Shown: positions 25,785 through 36,219 of the stretch, piece after piece | How the letters are laid out: every line of letters starts with the position of its first letter | Numbering within the stretch: the stretch's first letter is position 1 | Assembly: GCF_001278805.1 (NCBI RefSeq) | Contig: NZ_CP012602.1 | Coordinates: 1,513,501-1,577,500, forward strand | DNA: 64,000 nucleotides | Direction of reading: 5' to 3' | Source: Bacillus sp. FJAT-18017 | GTDB lineage: Bacteria; Bacillota; Bacilli; Bacillales; Cytobacillaceae | Made by a program: the position numbers and the translations under genes | Notes under the pieces: generated by a model | The model's database searches: none | What the model saw: the letters and a program-made list of their open reading frames with translations, nothing else | Told to the model about the DNA's origin: nothing

Positions 25785-27968
25785 TTGGGGAATTATGAGA
25801 AGGCAGGAGTTTTGCAGGTATCAAGTGAACTGTACAAGTTCATTGAAAAGGAAGTTCTGCCTGGTACACAAGTGGATAGCAAGGAGTTTTGGGAAGGCTT
25901 TGGCAAGCTTGTCGAGGATTTGTCTCCAAAGAACCGGGAATTGCTGGCCAAGCGTGATGAATTTCAGGAAAAACTGAACAGATGGCACCGCGAACAAGGC
26001 GAAGCGTTCAATTTTGAGGAATACAAAGCGTATCTTGAAGAGATTGGCTATCTTGAGCCGGAACCGGAAGACTTCAAAATTGGTACCGAAGGGGTAGATG
26101 GCGAGGTTGCCCTTCAGGCGGGTCCACAGCTAGTTGTTCCAGTTGACAATGCCCGTTATGCATTGAATGCGGCGAATGCCCGCTGGGGAAGCCTGTACGA
26201 TGCTCTTTACGGAACAGATGCCATACCAGAAGAAGGTGGGGCTGAAAAGGGAATCGGCTATAATCCTGTCCGTGGAGCCAGTGTTATTGAGTTCGGAAGG
26301 AATTTTCTAGACAATGCAGCACCTTTTGAAGGGGCATCCCATAAAGATGTTGTAAATTATACCATTGAGGATGGAAATCTCGCTGGATTACTTGTGGGCG
26401 GCAAGAAAGCGTATCTAAAGGAGCAAGAAAAATTTGCTGGCTACAACGGCAGAGCTGAAGAACCGACAGCTATTCTTTTAAAAAACAATGGATTGCATTT
26501 TGAAATTCAGATTGACCCTTCCCATTCTATTGGAAAGACCGATAAGGCCGGTGTAAAGGACATCCTGATTGAAGCGGCAATCTCGACAATAATGGACTGC
26601 GAGGATTCGGTAACTGCTGTTGATGCAGAAGATAAGGTTCGTGTGTACAGGAATTGGCTTGGCTTGATGAGGGGAGATTTGACTGCGACGTTCACTAAGG
26701 GCGGCCGAGAAATGACTAGGAGCATGAACGCTGACCGTACCTATCTTTCACCAAATGGCGATGAGTTTTCCTTGAACGGGCGCTCGCTTATGTTCATCCG
26801 AAACGTCGGTCACTTGATGACATCGAATGCAATTCTTGATTCCGAGGGGAATGAAGTCCCGGAAGGAATCATGGATGGTGTCTTTACAAGCCTTATTGCA
26901 AAGCATACGCTGCTCGGCAATGGAAACTACCAAAATACGAAACAGGGTTCAATCTATATCGTCAAGCCCAAAATGCATGGCGCTGAAGAGGTTGCGTTTG
27001 CCAATGAGTTGTTTAATAGAATTGAAGATCTCATCGGGGTGAATCGCCATACGCTGAAAATTGGTGTCATGGATGAAGAAAGAAGAACCACACTCAATCT
27101 TAAAGCGTGCATTCGGGAAGTCAAGGACCGGATTGTGTTTATCAATACTGGTTTCCTAGACAGGACTGGAGATGAAATCCACACATCAATGGAAGCTGGG
27201 CCAATGATTCGAAAAAATGATATGAAGTCTTCCAAGTGGCTTGCTGGCTACGAAAAGTCCAATGTGTTCACTGGCCTTTCAGTAGGATTTCAGGGCCGTG
27301 CCCAGGTTGGCAAAGGAATGTGGGCTATGCCTGACTTGATGGCAGCTATGCTCAAGCAGAAAATAGGCCATCCGAAGTCTGGCGCGAATACAGCATGGGT
27401 ACCGTCCCCGACTGCTGCTGTCCTGCATGCGCTTCATTATCATCAGGTCAATATTAAGGAAATACAGGATATATTAAAGGCTGATGCGAAAGATTTGCGA
27501 GATGAAATCCTTCAGATACCAGTTGCTGAAAATAGAGACTGGAGTCCTGAGGAAATTCAGGAAGAACTCGATAACAACGCACAGGGCATCCTTGGTTATG
27601 TGGTCCGCTGGGTAGAGCAGGGTGTAGGTTGCTCAAAAGTTCCTGATATCAACAACATTGGTCTGATGGAGGACCGTGCAACACTTCGTATTTCCAGCCA
27701 GCATATGGCCAACTGGCTTCACCATGGAATCTGCAGCGAAGCGCAGGTTCTTGAAACCTTCAAGCGGATGGCAAAAGTGGTTGATAAGCAAAATGAACTA
27801 GACCCGTTTTACAGGCCAATGTCCACGGATTATGAAAGGTCTGTTGCCTTCCAGGCAGCCCTCGACCTGGTGTTCCAAGGATACGAGCAGCCTAGCGGCT
27901 ATACGGAGCCTATCCTTCACAGAAGACGCCAAGAGGCAAAGGCAAAATTTCTGGTGGAAAATAGATAG
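25785..27968 (+). CDS. glcB: Malate synthase G
   Basis: A 727-residue enzyme condensing glyoxylate and acetyl-CoA to malate. The length is that of isoform G (about 720 aa) rather than isoform A. Isoform-G features are visible: [18 protein letters not shown], the [16 protein letters not shown] active-site loop, [11 protein letters not shown] and [11 protein letters not shown]. Isoform G works in glycolate/glyoxylate assimilation and can serve without a complete glyoxylate operon; no isocitrate lyase or glycolate oxidase gene is in the window. It starts with TTG behind GGGAGGTAGG. It shares a bidirectional terminator with galU. Confidence 0.95.
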   Translation: MGNYEKAGVLQVSSELYKFIEKEVLPGTQVDSKEFWEGFGKLVEDLSPKNRELLAKRDEFQEKLNRWHREQGEAFNFEEYKAYLEEIGYLEPEPEDFKIGTEGVDGEVALQAGPQLVVPVDNARYALNAANARWGSLYDALYGTDAIPEEGGAEKGIGYNPVRGASVIEFGRNFLDNAAPFEGASHKDVVNYTIEDGNLAGLLVGGKKAYLKEQEKFAGYNGRAEEPTAILLKNNGLHFEIQIDPSHSIGKTDKAGVKDILIEAAISTIMDCEDSVTAVDAEDKVRVYRNWLGLMRGDLTATFTKGGREMTRSMNADRTYLSPNGDEFSLNGRSLMFIRNVGHLMTSNAILDSEGNEVPEGIMDGVFTSLIAKHTLLGNGNYQNTKQGSIYIVKPKMHGAEEVAFANELFNRIEDLIGVNRHTLKIGVMDEERRTTLNLKACIREVKDRIVFINTGFLDRTGDEIHTSMEAGPMIRKNDMKSSKWLAGYEKSNVFTGLSVGFQGRAQVGKGMWAMPDLMAAMLKQKIGHPKSGANTAWVPSPTAAVLHALHYHQVNIKEIQDILKADAKDLRDEILQIPVAENRDWSPEEIQEELDNNAQGILGYVVRWVEQGVGCSKVPDINNIGLMEDRATLRISSQHMANWLHHGICSEAQVLETFKRMAKVVDKQNELDPFYRPMSTDYERSVAFQAALDLVFQGYEQPSGYTEPILHRRRQEAKAKFLVENR

Positions 27969-27982
27969 AAATTTAACAAGCA

Positions 27983-28015
27983 AAGAGCCGGGCACCCTTT
28001 AGTGTCCGGCTCTCG
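27983..28015. terminator. Bidirectional terminator between glcB and galU
   Basis: AGAGCCGG and CCGGCTCT form a stem between the convergent genes. It overlaps the galU stop region. Confidence 0.82.
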
Positions 28016-28900
28016 TTATGATTTCACAACTTGTTCCGCTTCAAGAAGGTCTCGCATCAGCGGCAGTATTTCAGACTTCAAGTCAGGATCATCCATTGCG
28101 AATTCAATTGAGGTCTTAATAAACCCGGCTTTTTCACCGACGTCGTAGCGTTTACCCTCAAATTCATATGCGAATACACGCTGAATTTGGTTAAGCTTTT
28201 GAATGGCATCTGTCAGCTGTATTTCACCACCAGCACCCATTTCCTGAGAATCCAGAAACATGAATATCTCAGGTGTTAAAATGTACCTTCCCATGATGGC
28301 TATATTGGAAGGGGAGGTCCCAGGCTTTGGCTTTTCGACGAAGTTGGCAACCTGATAACGACGTCCGTTTTGGTCAATCGGTTCAACAATTCCGTAGCGC
28401 TGAGTTTCACTTTCCGCGACTCGCTGTACACCGATGACTGAGCTTCGTGTTTCATCATATACATTTGAAAGCTGCTTTAAACAAGGCACTTCACTTTTAA
28501 CTATGTCATCTCCAAGCAAGACAGCAAATGGTTCATCGCCAATAAAATTTCTGGCACACCAAACCGCATGGCCAAGCCCCTTTGGTTCCTTTTGCCGAAT
28601 ATAATGGATATCGAAATTCGAGGCTGCCTGGACCTTTTCTAGTAATTCGTACTTTTCTTTATGCAAAAGGTTTTGTTCAAGGTCTACATTTCTGTCAAAA
28701 TGATCCTCGATGGCTCGTTTTCCTTTTCCCGTTACGATAATGATGTCTTCAATTCCGGCCTGAACCGCTTCCTCCACAATATATTGAATGGTTGGCTTAT
28801 CGACGATGGGCAGCATCTCTTTAGGCATTGCCTTCGTTACTGGAAGGAATCGTGTTCCCAGCCCCGCGGCAGGTATTATCGCCTTACGCACTTTTTTCAC
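28016..28900 (-). CDS. galU: UTP-glucose-1-phosphate uridylyltransferase
   Basis: A 294-residue nucleotidyltransferase making UDP-glucose from UTP and glucose-1-phosphate. The N-terminal [20 protein letters not shown] is the nucleotide-binding signature, followed by [18 protein letters not shown] and [12 protein letters not shown]. In Bacillus (gtaB) it feeds teichoic acid glucosylation and, through UDP-glucose dehydrogenase, teichuronic acid. Its position downstream of the tua genes fits that supply role. GTG at 28900 gives the usual [12 protein letters not shown] start; TTG at 28909 or GTG at 28906 are less likely. The start overlaps the preceding small ORF by 17 bp. Confidence 0.95.
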   Translation of the reverse strand: MKKVRKAIIPAAGLGTRFLPVTKAMPKEMLPIVDKPTIQYIVEEAVQAGIEDIIIVTGKGKRAIEDHFDRNVDLEQNLLHKEKYELLEKVQAASNFDIHYIRQKEPKGLGHAVWCARNFIGDEPFAVLLGDDIVKSEVPCLKQLSNVYDETRSSVIGVQRVAESETQRYGIVEPIDQNGRRYQVANFVEKPKPGTSPSNIAIMGRYILTPEIFMFLDSQEMGAGGEIQLTDAIQKLNQIQRVFAYEFEGKRYDVGEKAGFIKTSIEFAMDDPDLKSEILPLMRDLLEAEQVVKS

Positions 28901-29063
28901 TAACACCAAATCCCTTCAGAATGATTTTGAAAAGTGTTGTCCTCTCCGAATGGGAGGGCTTTGGATTTCGCCTCTCCTTCGGGACAAAAAAAGAATAATA
29001 GAATATGACTCCAAAACACGCCGAAACAAAGATCAGGAACAGGACATTAAGTATGTGAGCCAT
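28884..29063 (-). CDS. Small single-pass membrane protein overlapping galU
   Basis: A 59-residue protein with one membrane helix ([21 protein letters not shown]) and a basic cytoplasmic tail. The ATG at 29063 has an excellent TAGGAGG ribosome site 6 nt upstream, and its stop lies 17 bp inside galU, so galU translation is probably coupled to it. I recognise no family. The overlap, site and composition support a genuine gene; a leader ORF whose only job is to set galU expression is an alternative. Confidence 0.65.
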   Translation of the reverse strand: MAHILNVLFLIFVSACFGVIFYYSFFVPKERRNPKPSHSERTTLFKIILKGFGVSEKSA

Positions 29064-29261
29064 CTTATACCTCCTACCAGGAATCTGGGAAACTGGTATT
29101 ACTGGTTTTTGAAGACGCATGTAACTTCCTACAACCTAAGTGTACCCTTTGCTTGAAAAGGTATGGTTACTGGGGTGTAAAGGTTTTGTTAGGATCTGGT
29201 TGGAATGTAAATATTGTGTTGATTTGTAAAGGAGACGACTAAGTGCTTACATGATTTCGGA

Positions 29262-30449
29262 TTAACCAGCACTTGCTGGCAATTCATTCTTTTTTTCAGA
29301 AACAAGATCCATCATCTCCTCAAAAATGGAACCCCAGTCTTTTGTTTTGGCTAATTCTTTTCGCCTGTTTATATAAGATTGAATCCCAATTGTTCCTTCA
29401 ACCTTTTCACAAGCTTGGATAAAACTGTTCCCATCCTCGGCATACTCGTAAATCATGTCTTCTGCATACTTCTTTGTGGAGGGAAGATGGACTCCTACGG
29501 CTGGCTTTCCTGCTGCCAGAAATTCATACAGCTTTAAAGGGAATACGGCATTATTATAAGGTGACGGTTTGTAAGGCATCATTCCAATATCCACTAGATT
29601 CATATATTTTGGAACGTTTTCTGGAGGTATACTTCCTGTCCAGATGACATTTGGCTCTTGCAGCATCTCTTTAAATTCAGGATTTCCGCCTGTTCCGTCG
29701 GGGCCGACAAACAGAAATAGCCATTCTCGTTTTTGGCGTGCCGCCTTTGTAATTAGCGAGAAATCGAGCTTCGGTTTGATGCCGCCAATGAACCCTAAGA
29801 TGGTTCCTTCAAATCCTGGTACAACGTCAGCAGCCCTTTTCTCGTTTGCAAATAAAGAATATTCCACACCATTTTCAAAGGTGTAAACGTGGGAAGCCGC
29901 TGAAGCTCCGAGCTTCCTGACGATTTGTTCACGCAAGTAATCCGATGTGCAGAAGATTAGGTCTGCTCGTTTAATAATCCGTTCTTCCGCAGCAGAAATT
30001 ACGTTTTTTCTTAAAGCGGCAGCCATAGAGGGGGATCCGCTTAATGGGGAAGACCAAAAATCACTGCAGTCATAGATAACCTTGTCCCAGGAGTAAAGGT
30101 CAGCCAGAAGGGGGTATCCCGGAAACGTGTACCAAAGAATCAACTTACATTGATCCCCAGATTGTTTAAGGGACTCAAGGAAAGGGTTCATTTTAATTTT
30201 ATAAAAGCGATCTATGTATCTGCCAAAGCGGAACACCTTCTGCGGAAGCAAATCCTGAATTGCCCACTGTCTAATACCATTTGGCAGAGTGACAACGTAA
30301 GTATCGTTTTTAGTAGGGGTTGGGCAAAGCCAGATTACGTCGTGAGTTTCTGGCAGGCCATGAAGATACTCGGCTAATCTGTGCCTTCGATATCTTAAGC
30401 TATCCTGGCCCCATTCACCTGTTGCAACAATAATATGAATGTTTTTCAT
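29262..30449 (-). CDS. tuaH: Glycosyltransferase, TuaH-like
   Basis: A 395-residue GT-B glycosyltransferase. The N-terminal domain starts IHIIVATGEWGQD, and the C-terminal donor-sugar domain carries FLFVGPDG, NVIWTGSIPPENVP and the glutamate-containing PLKLYEFLAAGKP motif. It is last in a gene order equal to the B. subtilis teichuronic acid operon (tuaA-H), which supports TuaH. It would transfer GalNAc or glucuronic acid onto the lipid-linked repeat at the cytoplasmic face. The ATG at 30449, not the upstream GTG, is preceded by AGGGGTGG. Confidence 0.82.
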   Translation of the reverse strand: MKNIHIIVATGEWGQDSLRYRRHRLAEYLHGLPETHDVIWLCPTPTKNDTYVVTLPNGIRQWAIQDLLPQKVFRFGRYIDRFYKIKMNPFLESLKQSGDQCKLILWYTFPGYPLLADLYSWDKVIYDCSDFWSSPLSGSPSMAAALRKNVISAAEERIIKRADLIFCTSDYLREQIVRKLGASAASHVYTFENGVEYSLFANEKRAADVVPGFEGTILGFIGGIKPKLDFSLITKAARQKREWLFLFVGPDGTGGNPEFKEMLQEPNVIWTGSIPPENVPKYMNLVDIGMMPYKPSPYNNAVFPLKLYEFLAAGKPAVGVHLPSTKKYAEDMIYEYAEDGNSFIQACEKVEGTIGIQSYINRRKELAKTKDWGSIFEEMMDLVSEKKNELPASAG

Positions 30450-30461
30450 TTGCTCCACCCC

Positions 30462-31220
30462 TTAAATTCTTTTTACTACCGCATTAAAGGCATAATGCGA
30501 GAAGCACCAGAATGCCTTTACTACATTTAGCTTTTCTACCTTGCGATAGACGAACCAGTTCATCTTCGCGGCTTTCCATTTGTTTTTTGAGATTGACGAA
30601 TTGCCGACTCGGTATTCAGCAAGGATTTCATTTAAGCCATAAGCAGTAAACCCTTTTTTCAGGATAGACAGCCATGTGGCAAGATCCTGTCTTGTCCTTA
30701 TATTCGGCATTTTGAATTCCCCGGTTTGATGCTTGTCAATCATGACAGTTAGCGTTCCGACAATGGTGTTTTTTAATAAATGATCATAAGAAATTTGTTC
30801 TGGAGCCAATACGTGCTTATTCACAGGTTTTCCATCTGAATTAATCATTTCGTATGCTGTGAAAGTAAATGCATGATGATGTTGCTGCATAAATTGCAGC
30901 TGTTTCTCAAGTTTTTCCGGCTTCCATCTATCATCGCTATCCAAAAAAGCTATGTACCTTCCTGCTGCCAGTCCGATCGCAGTATTTCTGGCAACTGCAG
31001 CACCACCGTTTTCACTTAGGGGGATTACCCGTATTCTCTCGTCAGCCTGTGCATACTTTTTTAGCAGCGGAAATGTTTCGTCGGTCGAGCAATCATCAAC
31101 AATAATCATTTCCCAGTCTCTAAAGGTTTGGTTTTGCACAGATGCAATCGTTTCGCCTATAAACTCGCTGGCATTATATGAGGGTGTAATAATTGAAACA
31201 AGTGGCAGCTTCTTATTCAC
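30462..31220 (-). CDS. tuaG: Family 2 glycosyltransferase, TuaG-like
   Basis: A 252-residue GT-A enzyme. LVSIITPSYNASEFIGETIA, IIVDDCSTDET and the DxD-type motif FLDSDDRW are the family 2 core, and the C-terminal IRTRQDLATWLSILKKG holds the catalytic ED-like region. Its place between tuaF and tuaH homologues marks it as TuaG. GTG start at 31220 behind TAGGAGG. Genes on both sides are within 13 bp. Confidence 0.85.
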   Translation of the reverse strand: MNKKLPLVSIITPSYNASEFIGETIASVQNQTFRDWEMIIVDDCSTDETFPLLKKYAQADERIRVIPLSENGGAAVARNTAIGLAAGRYIAFLDSDDRWKPEKLEKQLQFMQQHHHAFTFTAYEMINSDGKPVNKHVLAPEQISYDHLLKNTIVGTLTVMIDKHQTGEFKMPNIRTRQDLATWLSILKKGFTAYGLNEILAEYRVGNSSISKNKWKAAKMNWFVYRKVEKLNVVKAFWCFSHYAFNAVVKRI

Positions 31221-31232
31221 CTGGTCAACCTC

Positions 31233-31913
31233 CTACTGTTTTTGCTCACGAACAAGTTCCGGTATAACTATCCATAATAAGGCGAGGGTCAACCCGATCA
31301 ACACTCCTAGTACAGCACGGGCTTTTGACGAAACTGCGTTTACTCCGATTTCTTGTTGGTCAGCTGCTTTTAGGAGCACAGCTGGCTTCATCGTAAGTTG
31401 TGCTGACTGCAGTTCATATAAAAAGCGCTGTTGATCAACCTTGGCGTCTGGCCCGACAGTTTCATTTCTCAATTGATCAATCGACTTTTTCATAATCTCC
31501 TGTTTTTGTTCATAGTGGGATTGATCAAGTTTTAAAAACGCCTCCGCGATTTTGTTGACTACCTGAATGGAATCCTCTTGTGAGTGATTCTTAAAGGAAA
31601 TCCTGATATTTGTTTCAGACACAGGTGTCACACTCAAATCGTTAAGAATATCTTCCTTATATTCTTCGTAAATATCAGGAAGATGTTCTTTGTAAAAAGG
31701 TAAATTAGATAATAAAACAATCACTTGCTTTGTTTTGTTCAAATTGGGATTTTCATAGCTTCCTAAAGAGATTTCGGCATGAGCAGGTATATCAGATTCA
31801 GATGAACCAAATGGAAGAAACCAGCCGAGGGCACCAAGGAAAACAGGCAAAACAATTAGTAAAATAAAATGCTTCTTCGTTCTTTCAATCAATCTAGCAG
31901 CGACAAGTTCCAT
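31233..31913 (-). CDS. tuaF: Chain-length/Wzz-like protein, TuaF-like
   Basis: A 226-residue protein with a membrane helix at each end (HFILLIVLPVFLGALGWFLP and LGVLIGLTLALLWIVIPELV) and an extracellular helical middle. This is the layout of Wzz/YveK-type co-polymerases, though shorter and without the usual Pro-rich second helix motif being clear. In the tua operon it is TuaF, thought to modulate polymer length. AAGGAGCC precedes the ATG. Confidence 0.78.
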   Translation of the reverse strand: MELVAARLIERTKKHFILLIVLPVFLGALGWFLPFGSSESDIPAHAEISLGSYENPNLNKTKQVIVLLSNLPFYKEHLPDIYEEYKEDILNDLSVTPVSETNIRISFKNHSQEDSIQVVNKIAEAFLKLDQSHYEQKQEIMKKSIDQLRNETVGPDAKVDQQRFLYELQSAQLTMKPAVLLKAADQQEIGVNAVSSKARAVLGVLIGLTLALLWIVIPELVREQKQ

Positions 31914-31925
31914 GCCAAAGGCTCC

Positions 31926-33410
31926 TTAAACTATTATTTTGGATAAGGTAGATTCTTTATTTCCTGGTGAGAAGGATAATTCCCGAGCGGGTAAAGATTT
32001 TATAACAGAAACAACCGAAATAACAAAGCCCAGAAAGACCCAATGGAAATAAAGGTTAATCATCGTACTCGGGCTTATGCTGGAAACGAGGAAAGCCGCC
32101 ATCGCCAGCAGGCAGGCTTCAAGGAGAACTTTAATTTTTCCTCCTCCCAATCCATATAGCTTGTAAAGGCTAAAAAAGAGATAGCCATACATTAGGACAT
32201 AACCGAAAAACACGAGAATTCCAAAGTTCCCCAGTATTTCCGCCAACCAGTTATGGACTTCCACGACATAATTAGTATGAAAGAGAGGGTTGTTTTTCAA
32301 ATAGTATGAGATATTGCCTGCACCTACACCAAAGCCGAGTGACTCTCCCAAGTAATGCAATGTATTTTTCAATAGGTTTATGCGTGATACATTAGAGGCC
32401 AGGGGCTCGTACTTCGGTTGATAGCCTGAAGACAGGAACAGGAGGCCGAAAACTTTTTCAAACTGGATAAATATCAGAATTGCCCCAACAACTACTGCAG
32501 CTGCAGCAAGATATATTGCTAACTTCTTCAGAACTTTAGGCAGGTGTAAAAAGAGATAAAGTAAAAGCCCGGCAAACAGGGCAAGCAGGCTGGCCCTGGA
32601 TTCAGTTAAATAAATAAGATAACCGGAAAGAAGGACAAGCAGTGTCATGATCGTTTTTAATGTACCATTTGCACAGTTCTTAGCAGCAACTAGGTAAAAG
32701 AAAAATGAAATGGTTAAGAAAGTCGCAAAATCATTTTGGTTATAAAATACCGATGTGGGATATCCCAGCTTGTATTCTGGTCCTCCGTATAGGGTGGAGG
32801 AGGGCAGCTGTATGTGAAGAAAATGATTCATCAGGCCGACGATCATCAATGGAATGCTCATCAGCATCCAAAGGATATACACCATCCACAGCTTTGTAAG
32901 ACTTTTAAACGTAAAAACTGCCAAAAACACAAACAAGATCCCAATACCAAGAAGAAATATGTATTTTATTCCATCTATCACCGATTTTGCCCAGACCAAT
33001 GATACGCAGGCGTATGCGAGCCAAAACAAGAGAAATAACATTACGCCTTTAACCTGTACTTCACTCCAATAGCGAGGCAGCATCCGGTCCCGTGCAATAT
33101 GAACCAGGAAAATGCACACGGCAGCAATTAGAAGCAGCCTATAAAGAAATAAAGTAAAGAAACCAACTTCGATGCTTAGAAACGATTGGTTGAGAAAAGT
33201 AGAAGCTACAAGCAGATACATAATGGCAACAGATAGCTGCCTGAAGCTTACATTCGGTTTTATAAATGCCGACAGGATTAATAAAGCCCAAACTCCAGAA
33301 AAGGCTAGAAATTGACCCATCACACCGGCGGAGTAACAGATTGCTAGCAGGCCAATAAATAGGAAAGCGGATGTTCCTGTTGCATATTTAATGTTGATTT
33401 TTCTCTCCAT
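31926..33410 (-). CDS. tuaE: Teichuronic acid polymerase, TuaE-like (O-antigen ligase family)
   Basis: A 494-residue polytopic protein with about eleven helices. The large loop carries YPTSVFYNQNDFATFL and ESRASLLALFAGLL, typical of the Wzy/O-antigen-ligase family, and HNWLAEILGNFG later in the chain. In the tua operon TuaE polymerises the disaccharide repeat outside the membrane. The ATG at 33410 follows AAAGGAGAAGGG and is preferred over the start eight codons upstream. Confidence 0.84.
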   Translation of the reverse strand: MERKINIKYATGTSAFLFIGLLAICYSAGVMGQFLAFSGVWALLILSAFIKPNVSFRQLSVAIMYLLVASTFLNQSFLSIEVGFFTLFLYRLLLIAAVCIFLVHIARDRMLPRYWSEVQVKGVMLFLLFWLAYACVSLVWAKSVIDGIKYIFLLGIGILFVFLAVFTFKSLTKLWMVYILWMLMSIPLMIVGLMNHFLHIQLPSSTLYGGPEYKLGYPTSVFYNQNDFATFLTISFFFYLVAAKNCANGTLKTIMTLLVLLSGYLIYLTESRASLLALFAGLLLYLFLHLPKVLKKLAIYLAAAAVVVGAILIFIQFEKVFGLLFLSSGYQPKYEPLASNVSRINLLKNTLHYLGESLGFGVGAGNISYYLKNNPLFHTNYVVEVHNWLAEILGNFGILVFFGYVLMYGYLFFSLYKLYGLGGGKIKVLLEACLLAMAAFLVSSISPSTMINLYFHWVFLGFVISVVSVIKSLPARELSFSPGNKESTLSKIIV

Positions 33411-33488
33411 ACTTTCCCTTCTCCTTTTTACCAAGGCTCTAATTGGCCACCCTACTATTCCCCATCCGGGGGAGTGTTCACTTTCCTG

Positions 33489-34826
33489 TTAAATTACATG
33501 GGACACAAGCGTGTTTTCACTATAAACCGCTGGGCGGCCTGTTGAGATGTAAGTATACCCAAGCTGATGCATGAGGCCGAGGTCAAATATATTCCGTCCA
33601 TCAATCATAATAGGCCGTTTCAAAAGCTGCTTTGCCTTGGTTAAATCAAGCTGTTTCACTTCCGACCAGTCAGTAAGGATCACACATGCATCTGCATATT
33701 TTAACGTTTCATACATATCTGTTGAATAATCACACTGATTCCCAAGGTGTTTTTTCGCCTCATCGATTGCAATAGGATCGAAGGCTTTTACATTGGCGCC
33801 AAGTTTTTTCAACTGTGGGATAATATCGAGCGCAGGGGAATATCGGACATCATCCGTATTAGGCTTAAAGGCAAGACCAAGAACACTGATGGTTTTTCCT
33901 TTTAAAGAACCTAAGGAATTGATCAGCTTTTCTACAACCTGGTTCCTTTGATGTTCGTTTGTTTCCATGACCGCTTTAATCAGCTGAAAATCATATCCGC
34001 AATCACTTGCTATATGCAAAAGGGCTGCTGTATCCTTTGGAAAACAAGAGCCTCCAAATCCAACCCCAGCCTGTAAAAACTTATTGCCAATCCTTTTGTC
34101 CAGTCCAATTCCTTCGGATACTTTGCTTACATCGGCGCCCACACGCTCACATATGTTGGCAATGTCGTTAATAAAGGATATCTTTGTCGCCAAAAAGGCA
34201 TTTGCTGCATATTTGATTAGCTCTGCACTTTCTACCGTGGACTTTACTATCGTTGATGTAAACGGCTTATGAAGCTCAGCAAGGATTTCATAGGCTTTTT
34301 CGCTTGTAGTGCCAATCACGGCACGATCCATATTCATGCAGTCTTTAATAGCTGTTCCTTCACGCAAGAATTCGGGGTTTGATGCAATATCAAACTGTTG
34401 GTTCTTAGGAGCATGGCTTCGGATAATCGTTTCTACAAGCTTGCCTGTCCCAACTGGTACAGTACTTTTCGTGACAACCACCTTATAGCTATTCAGATTT
34501 TTGCCGATGGTTTCTGCAACCTGTTTGACATACGTTAAATCTGCTTCTCCATTTGCTGACATCGGGGTCCCGACCGCAATAAAAATTACTTCAGCCTGTC
34601 TGACCGCCTGTTCAATATCCGTAGTAAAATCAAGCTTCTTTTTTTCCACGTTTCTCTCCACGAGCTCCTCTAATCCTGGCTCATAAATGGGCATAATCCC
34701 TTGTAAGAGGCCCGATATTTTGCTTTGATTTATGTCAGCGCATGTTACGTTATTGCCTGCTTCTGCAAAACAAGTTCCAGACACAAGCCCCACATATCCA
34801 GTCCCGATTACCGTTATCTTCTTCAC
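33489..34826 (-). CDS. tuaD: UDP-glucose 6-dehydrogenase
   Basis: A 445-residue enzyme oxidising UDP-glucose to UDP-glucuronate with two NAD+. The Rossmann start ITVIGTGYVGLVSGTCFAEA, the VAVGTP-like IFIAVGTPMS, KSTVPVGTG, NPEFLREGTAI and the catalytic cysteine in GFGGSCFPKDT are all present. It supplies the glucuronic acid of teichuronic acid from the UDP-glucose made by GalU. GTG start behind AAAGGGGACG. The gap to the next tua gene is 78 bp. Confidence 0.95.
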   Translation of the reverse strand: MKKITVIGTGYVGLVSGTCFAEAGNNVTCADINQSKISGLLQGIMPIYEPGLEELVERNVEKKKLDFTTDIEQAVRQAEVIFIAVGTPMSANGEADLTYVKQVAETIGKNLNSYKVVVTKSTVPVGTGKLVETIIRSHAPKNQQFDIASNPEFLREGTAIKDCMNMDRAVIGTTSEKAYEILAELHKPFTSTIVKSTVESAELIKYAANAFLATKISFINDIANICERVGADVSKVSEGIGLDKRIGNKFLQAGVGFGGSCFPKDTAALLHIASDCGYDFQLIKAVMETNEHQRNQVVEKLINSLGSLKGKTISVLGLAFKPNTDDVRYSPALDIIPQLKKLGANVKAFDPIAIDEAKKHLGNQCDYSTDMYETLKYADACVILTDWSEVKQLDLTKAKQLLKRPIMIDGRNIFDLGLMHQLGYTYISTGRPAVYSENTLVSHVI

Positions 34827-34849
34827 AATGATCGTCCCCTTTTGTACAT

Positions 34850-36052
34850 TTATTTACTCTTGCTTAAAAGTTGGTTTCCTTTAAGTACTTTTTGATACAA
34901 AGCAACGAGTTCATCAGCATTCTTACTGGCATCATAGTGTTCCTGTACACGGGAACGCAGCTCATACCCAATCTTTTTAAGGTTTACGTTTCCATACAGA
35001 TACTCCTGAATTCCCGCGACAAGGTCTTCAACGGATTGGGGTTCAATTAAAAGCTTGCCATGCTCCCCAAACAACTCCGGGACATCGCCAACTCTGGTGC
35101 AGATAACTGGCACCTTTAGGGCAAGTGCCTCTATCACAACCGTTGGCATGCCTTCCCGGTAGGAGGGAAGTACGAATATATCGCTGGCAGCCAAGTAATC
35201 TTTTACCCTTTCATTTTCTACCTGTCCGATTAGGAATAGCCGTTTATTTAATTCCGGATGAGATTTTAACTTTCCATAAGCTGGCCCATCCCCGACATAG
35301 ACTGCAGCAACCTCTGCTGGCAGTTCTTCAAGCGCCTTGGCGAGTTCGAAAACTCCCTTTGTCTCTATTAATCTCCCGATAAATAAGACAAGTTTTTTAT
35401 CAAGCGGAAGTGCCAGCTGCTTACGAATTTCCAGCTTAAATTGCTTTGGTTCTTTAAAGCGGGATAAATCAATCCCGATTGGAAGAAAGGAGCTATCTCT
35501 TCCGCTCATTGCTTTCGCTGTTACTTGCAAATTTCTGCCCACTGACACGACATGGTTTGCTCCTTTGACAGACTGGAGAAATGCTTTCATCGCACTATTG
35601 CTATAGTGTGGATAGACATTTACATCACTGCCATGCAAGGTTAATAGCCATGGAAGGCTTGTAGCTTGAGCGACAAGCCTAGCAGCTCCTCCAGAGGGCA
35701 TGGCAAAGTGTGCATGAATCAAGTCGGGCTCGATGTTGAATTCGATTATCGTCTTTAATACAACGGCAGCTATTCTTTGGTCAGGCTGAACCCACCTAAG
35801 CTGCCCCGGAAATGCCATATAAGGAGGCCGGTAAACTGTAATACCTTTACGTACATACCTGAGTGGCATGTTATCCAGGGCCCGGTACTTTTTTTTCATA
35901 TAACGGATTACCGCCGGGTTTCTTGGTACCGGGCAGATGACAGTAACTTCAATACCTAGCCTGGCGAGCATCTGAACTTGTGTTTCATGGAAAACACCGC
36001 TCCCGGGCTGTTCAGGGCTTGGATATACACTTGTTATCCATAAAACCTTCAT
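34850..36052 (-). CDS. tuaC: Glycosyltransferase family 4, TuaC-like
   Basis: A 400-residue GT-B enzyme. Motifs include HAHFAMPSGG (acceptor side), LHGSDVNVYPHYS, VLFIGRLIETKG and the E-x7-E motif in PSYREGMPTVVIEALALKVP. It adds a sugar to the undecaprenyl-linked precursor started by TuaA. The ATG at 36052 has ACAGGAGG upstream and gives a normal GT start (KVLWITSVYPSPEQPGSG). In B. subtilis tuaB (flippase) lies between tuaA and tuaC; here only 167 bp separate them. Confidence 0.85.
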   Translation of the reverse strand: MKVLWITSVYPSPEQPGSGVFHETQVQMLARLGIEVTVICPVPRNPAVIRYMKKKYRALDNMPLRYVRKGITVYRPPYMAFPGQLRWVQPDQRIAAVVLKTIIEFNIEPDLIHAHFAMPSGGAARLVAQATSLPWLLTLHGSDVNVYPHYSNSAMKAFLQSVKGANHVVSVGRNLQVTAKAMSGRDSSFLPIGIDLSRFKEPKQFKLEIRKQLALPLDKKLVLFIGRLIETKGVFELAKALEELPAEVAAVYVGDGPAYGKLKSHPELNKRLFLIGQVENERVKDYLAASDIFVLPSYREGMPTVVIEALALKVPVICTRVGDVPELFGEHGKLLIEPQSVEDLVAGIQEYLYGNVNLKKIGYELRSRVQEHYDASKNADELVALYQKVLKGNQLLSKSK

Positions 36053-36219
36053 AGTTGGCCGGCCTCCTGTCCCTTCATGACTAATGAGATAAACTGCGGA
36101 TAACATTTGTAAAGGAGTAGTACTTATCAAGATAGTGGAAATGTTCAATCCATTTCACACCACGATTGCTTTGCTTGCTATTGGTTGATTTTTGCTTTTA
36201 GTTCTACTTGCGTTTGAAA

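Noticed and set aside
28901..28909. TTG at 28909 as the galU start
   Set aside because: GTG at 28900 gives the conserved [12 protein letters not shown] start and a better spacing to AAGGG.
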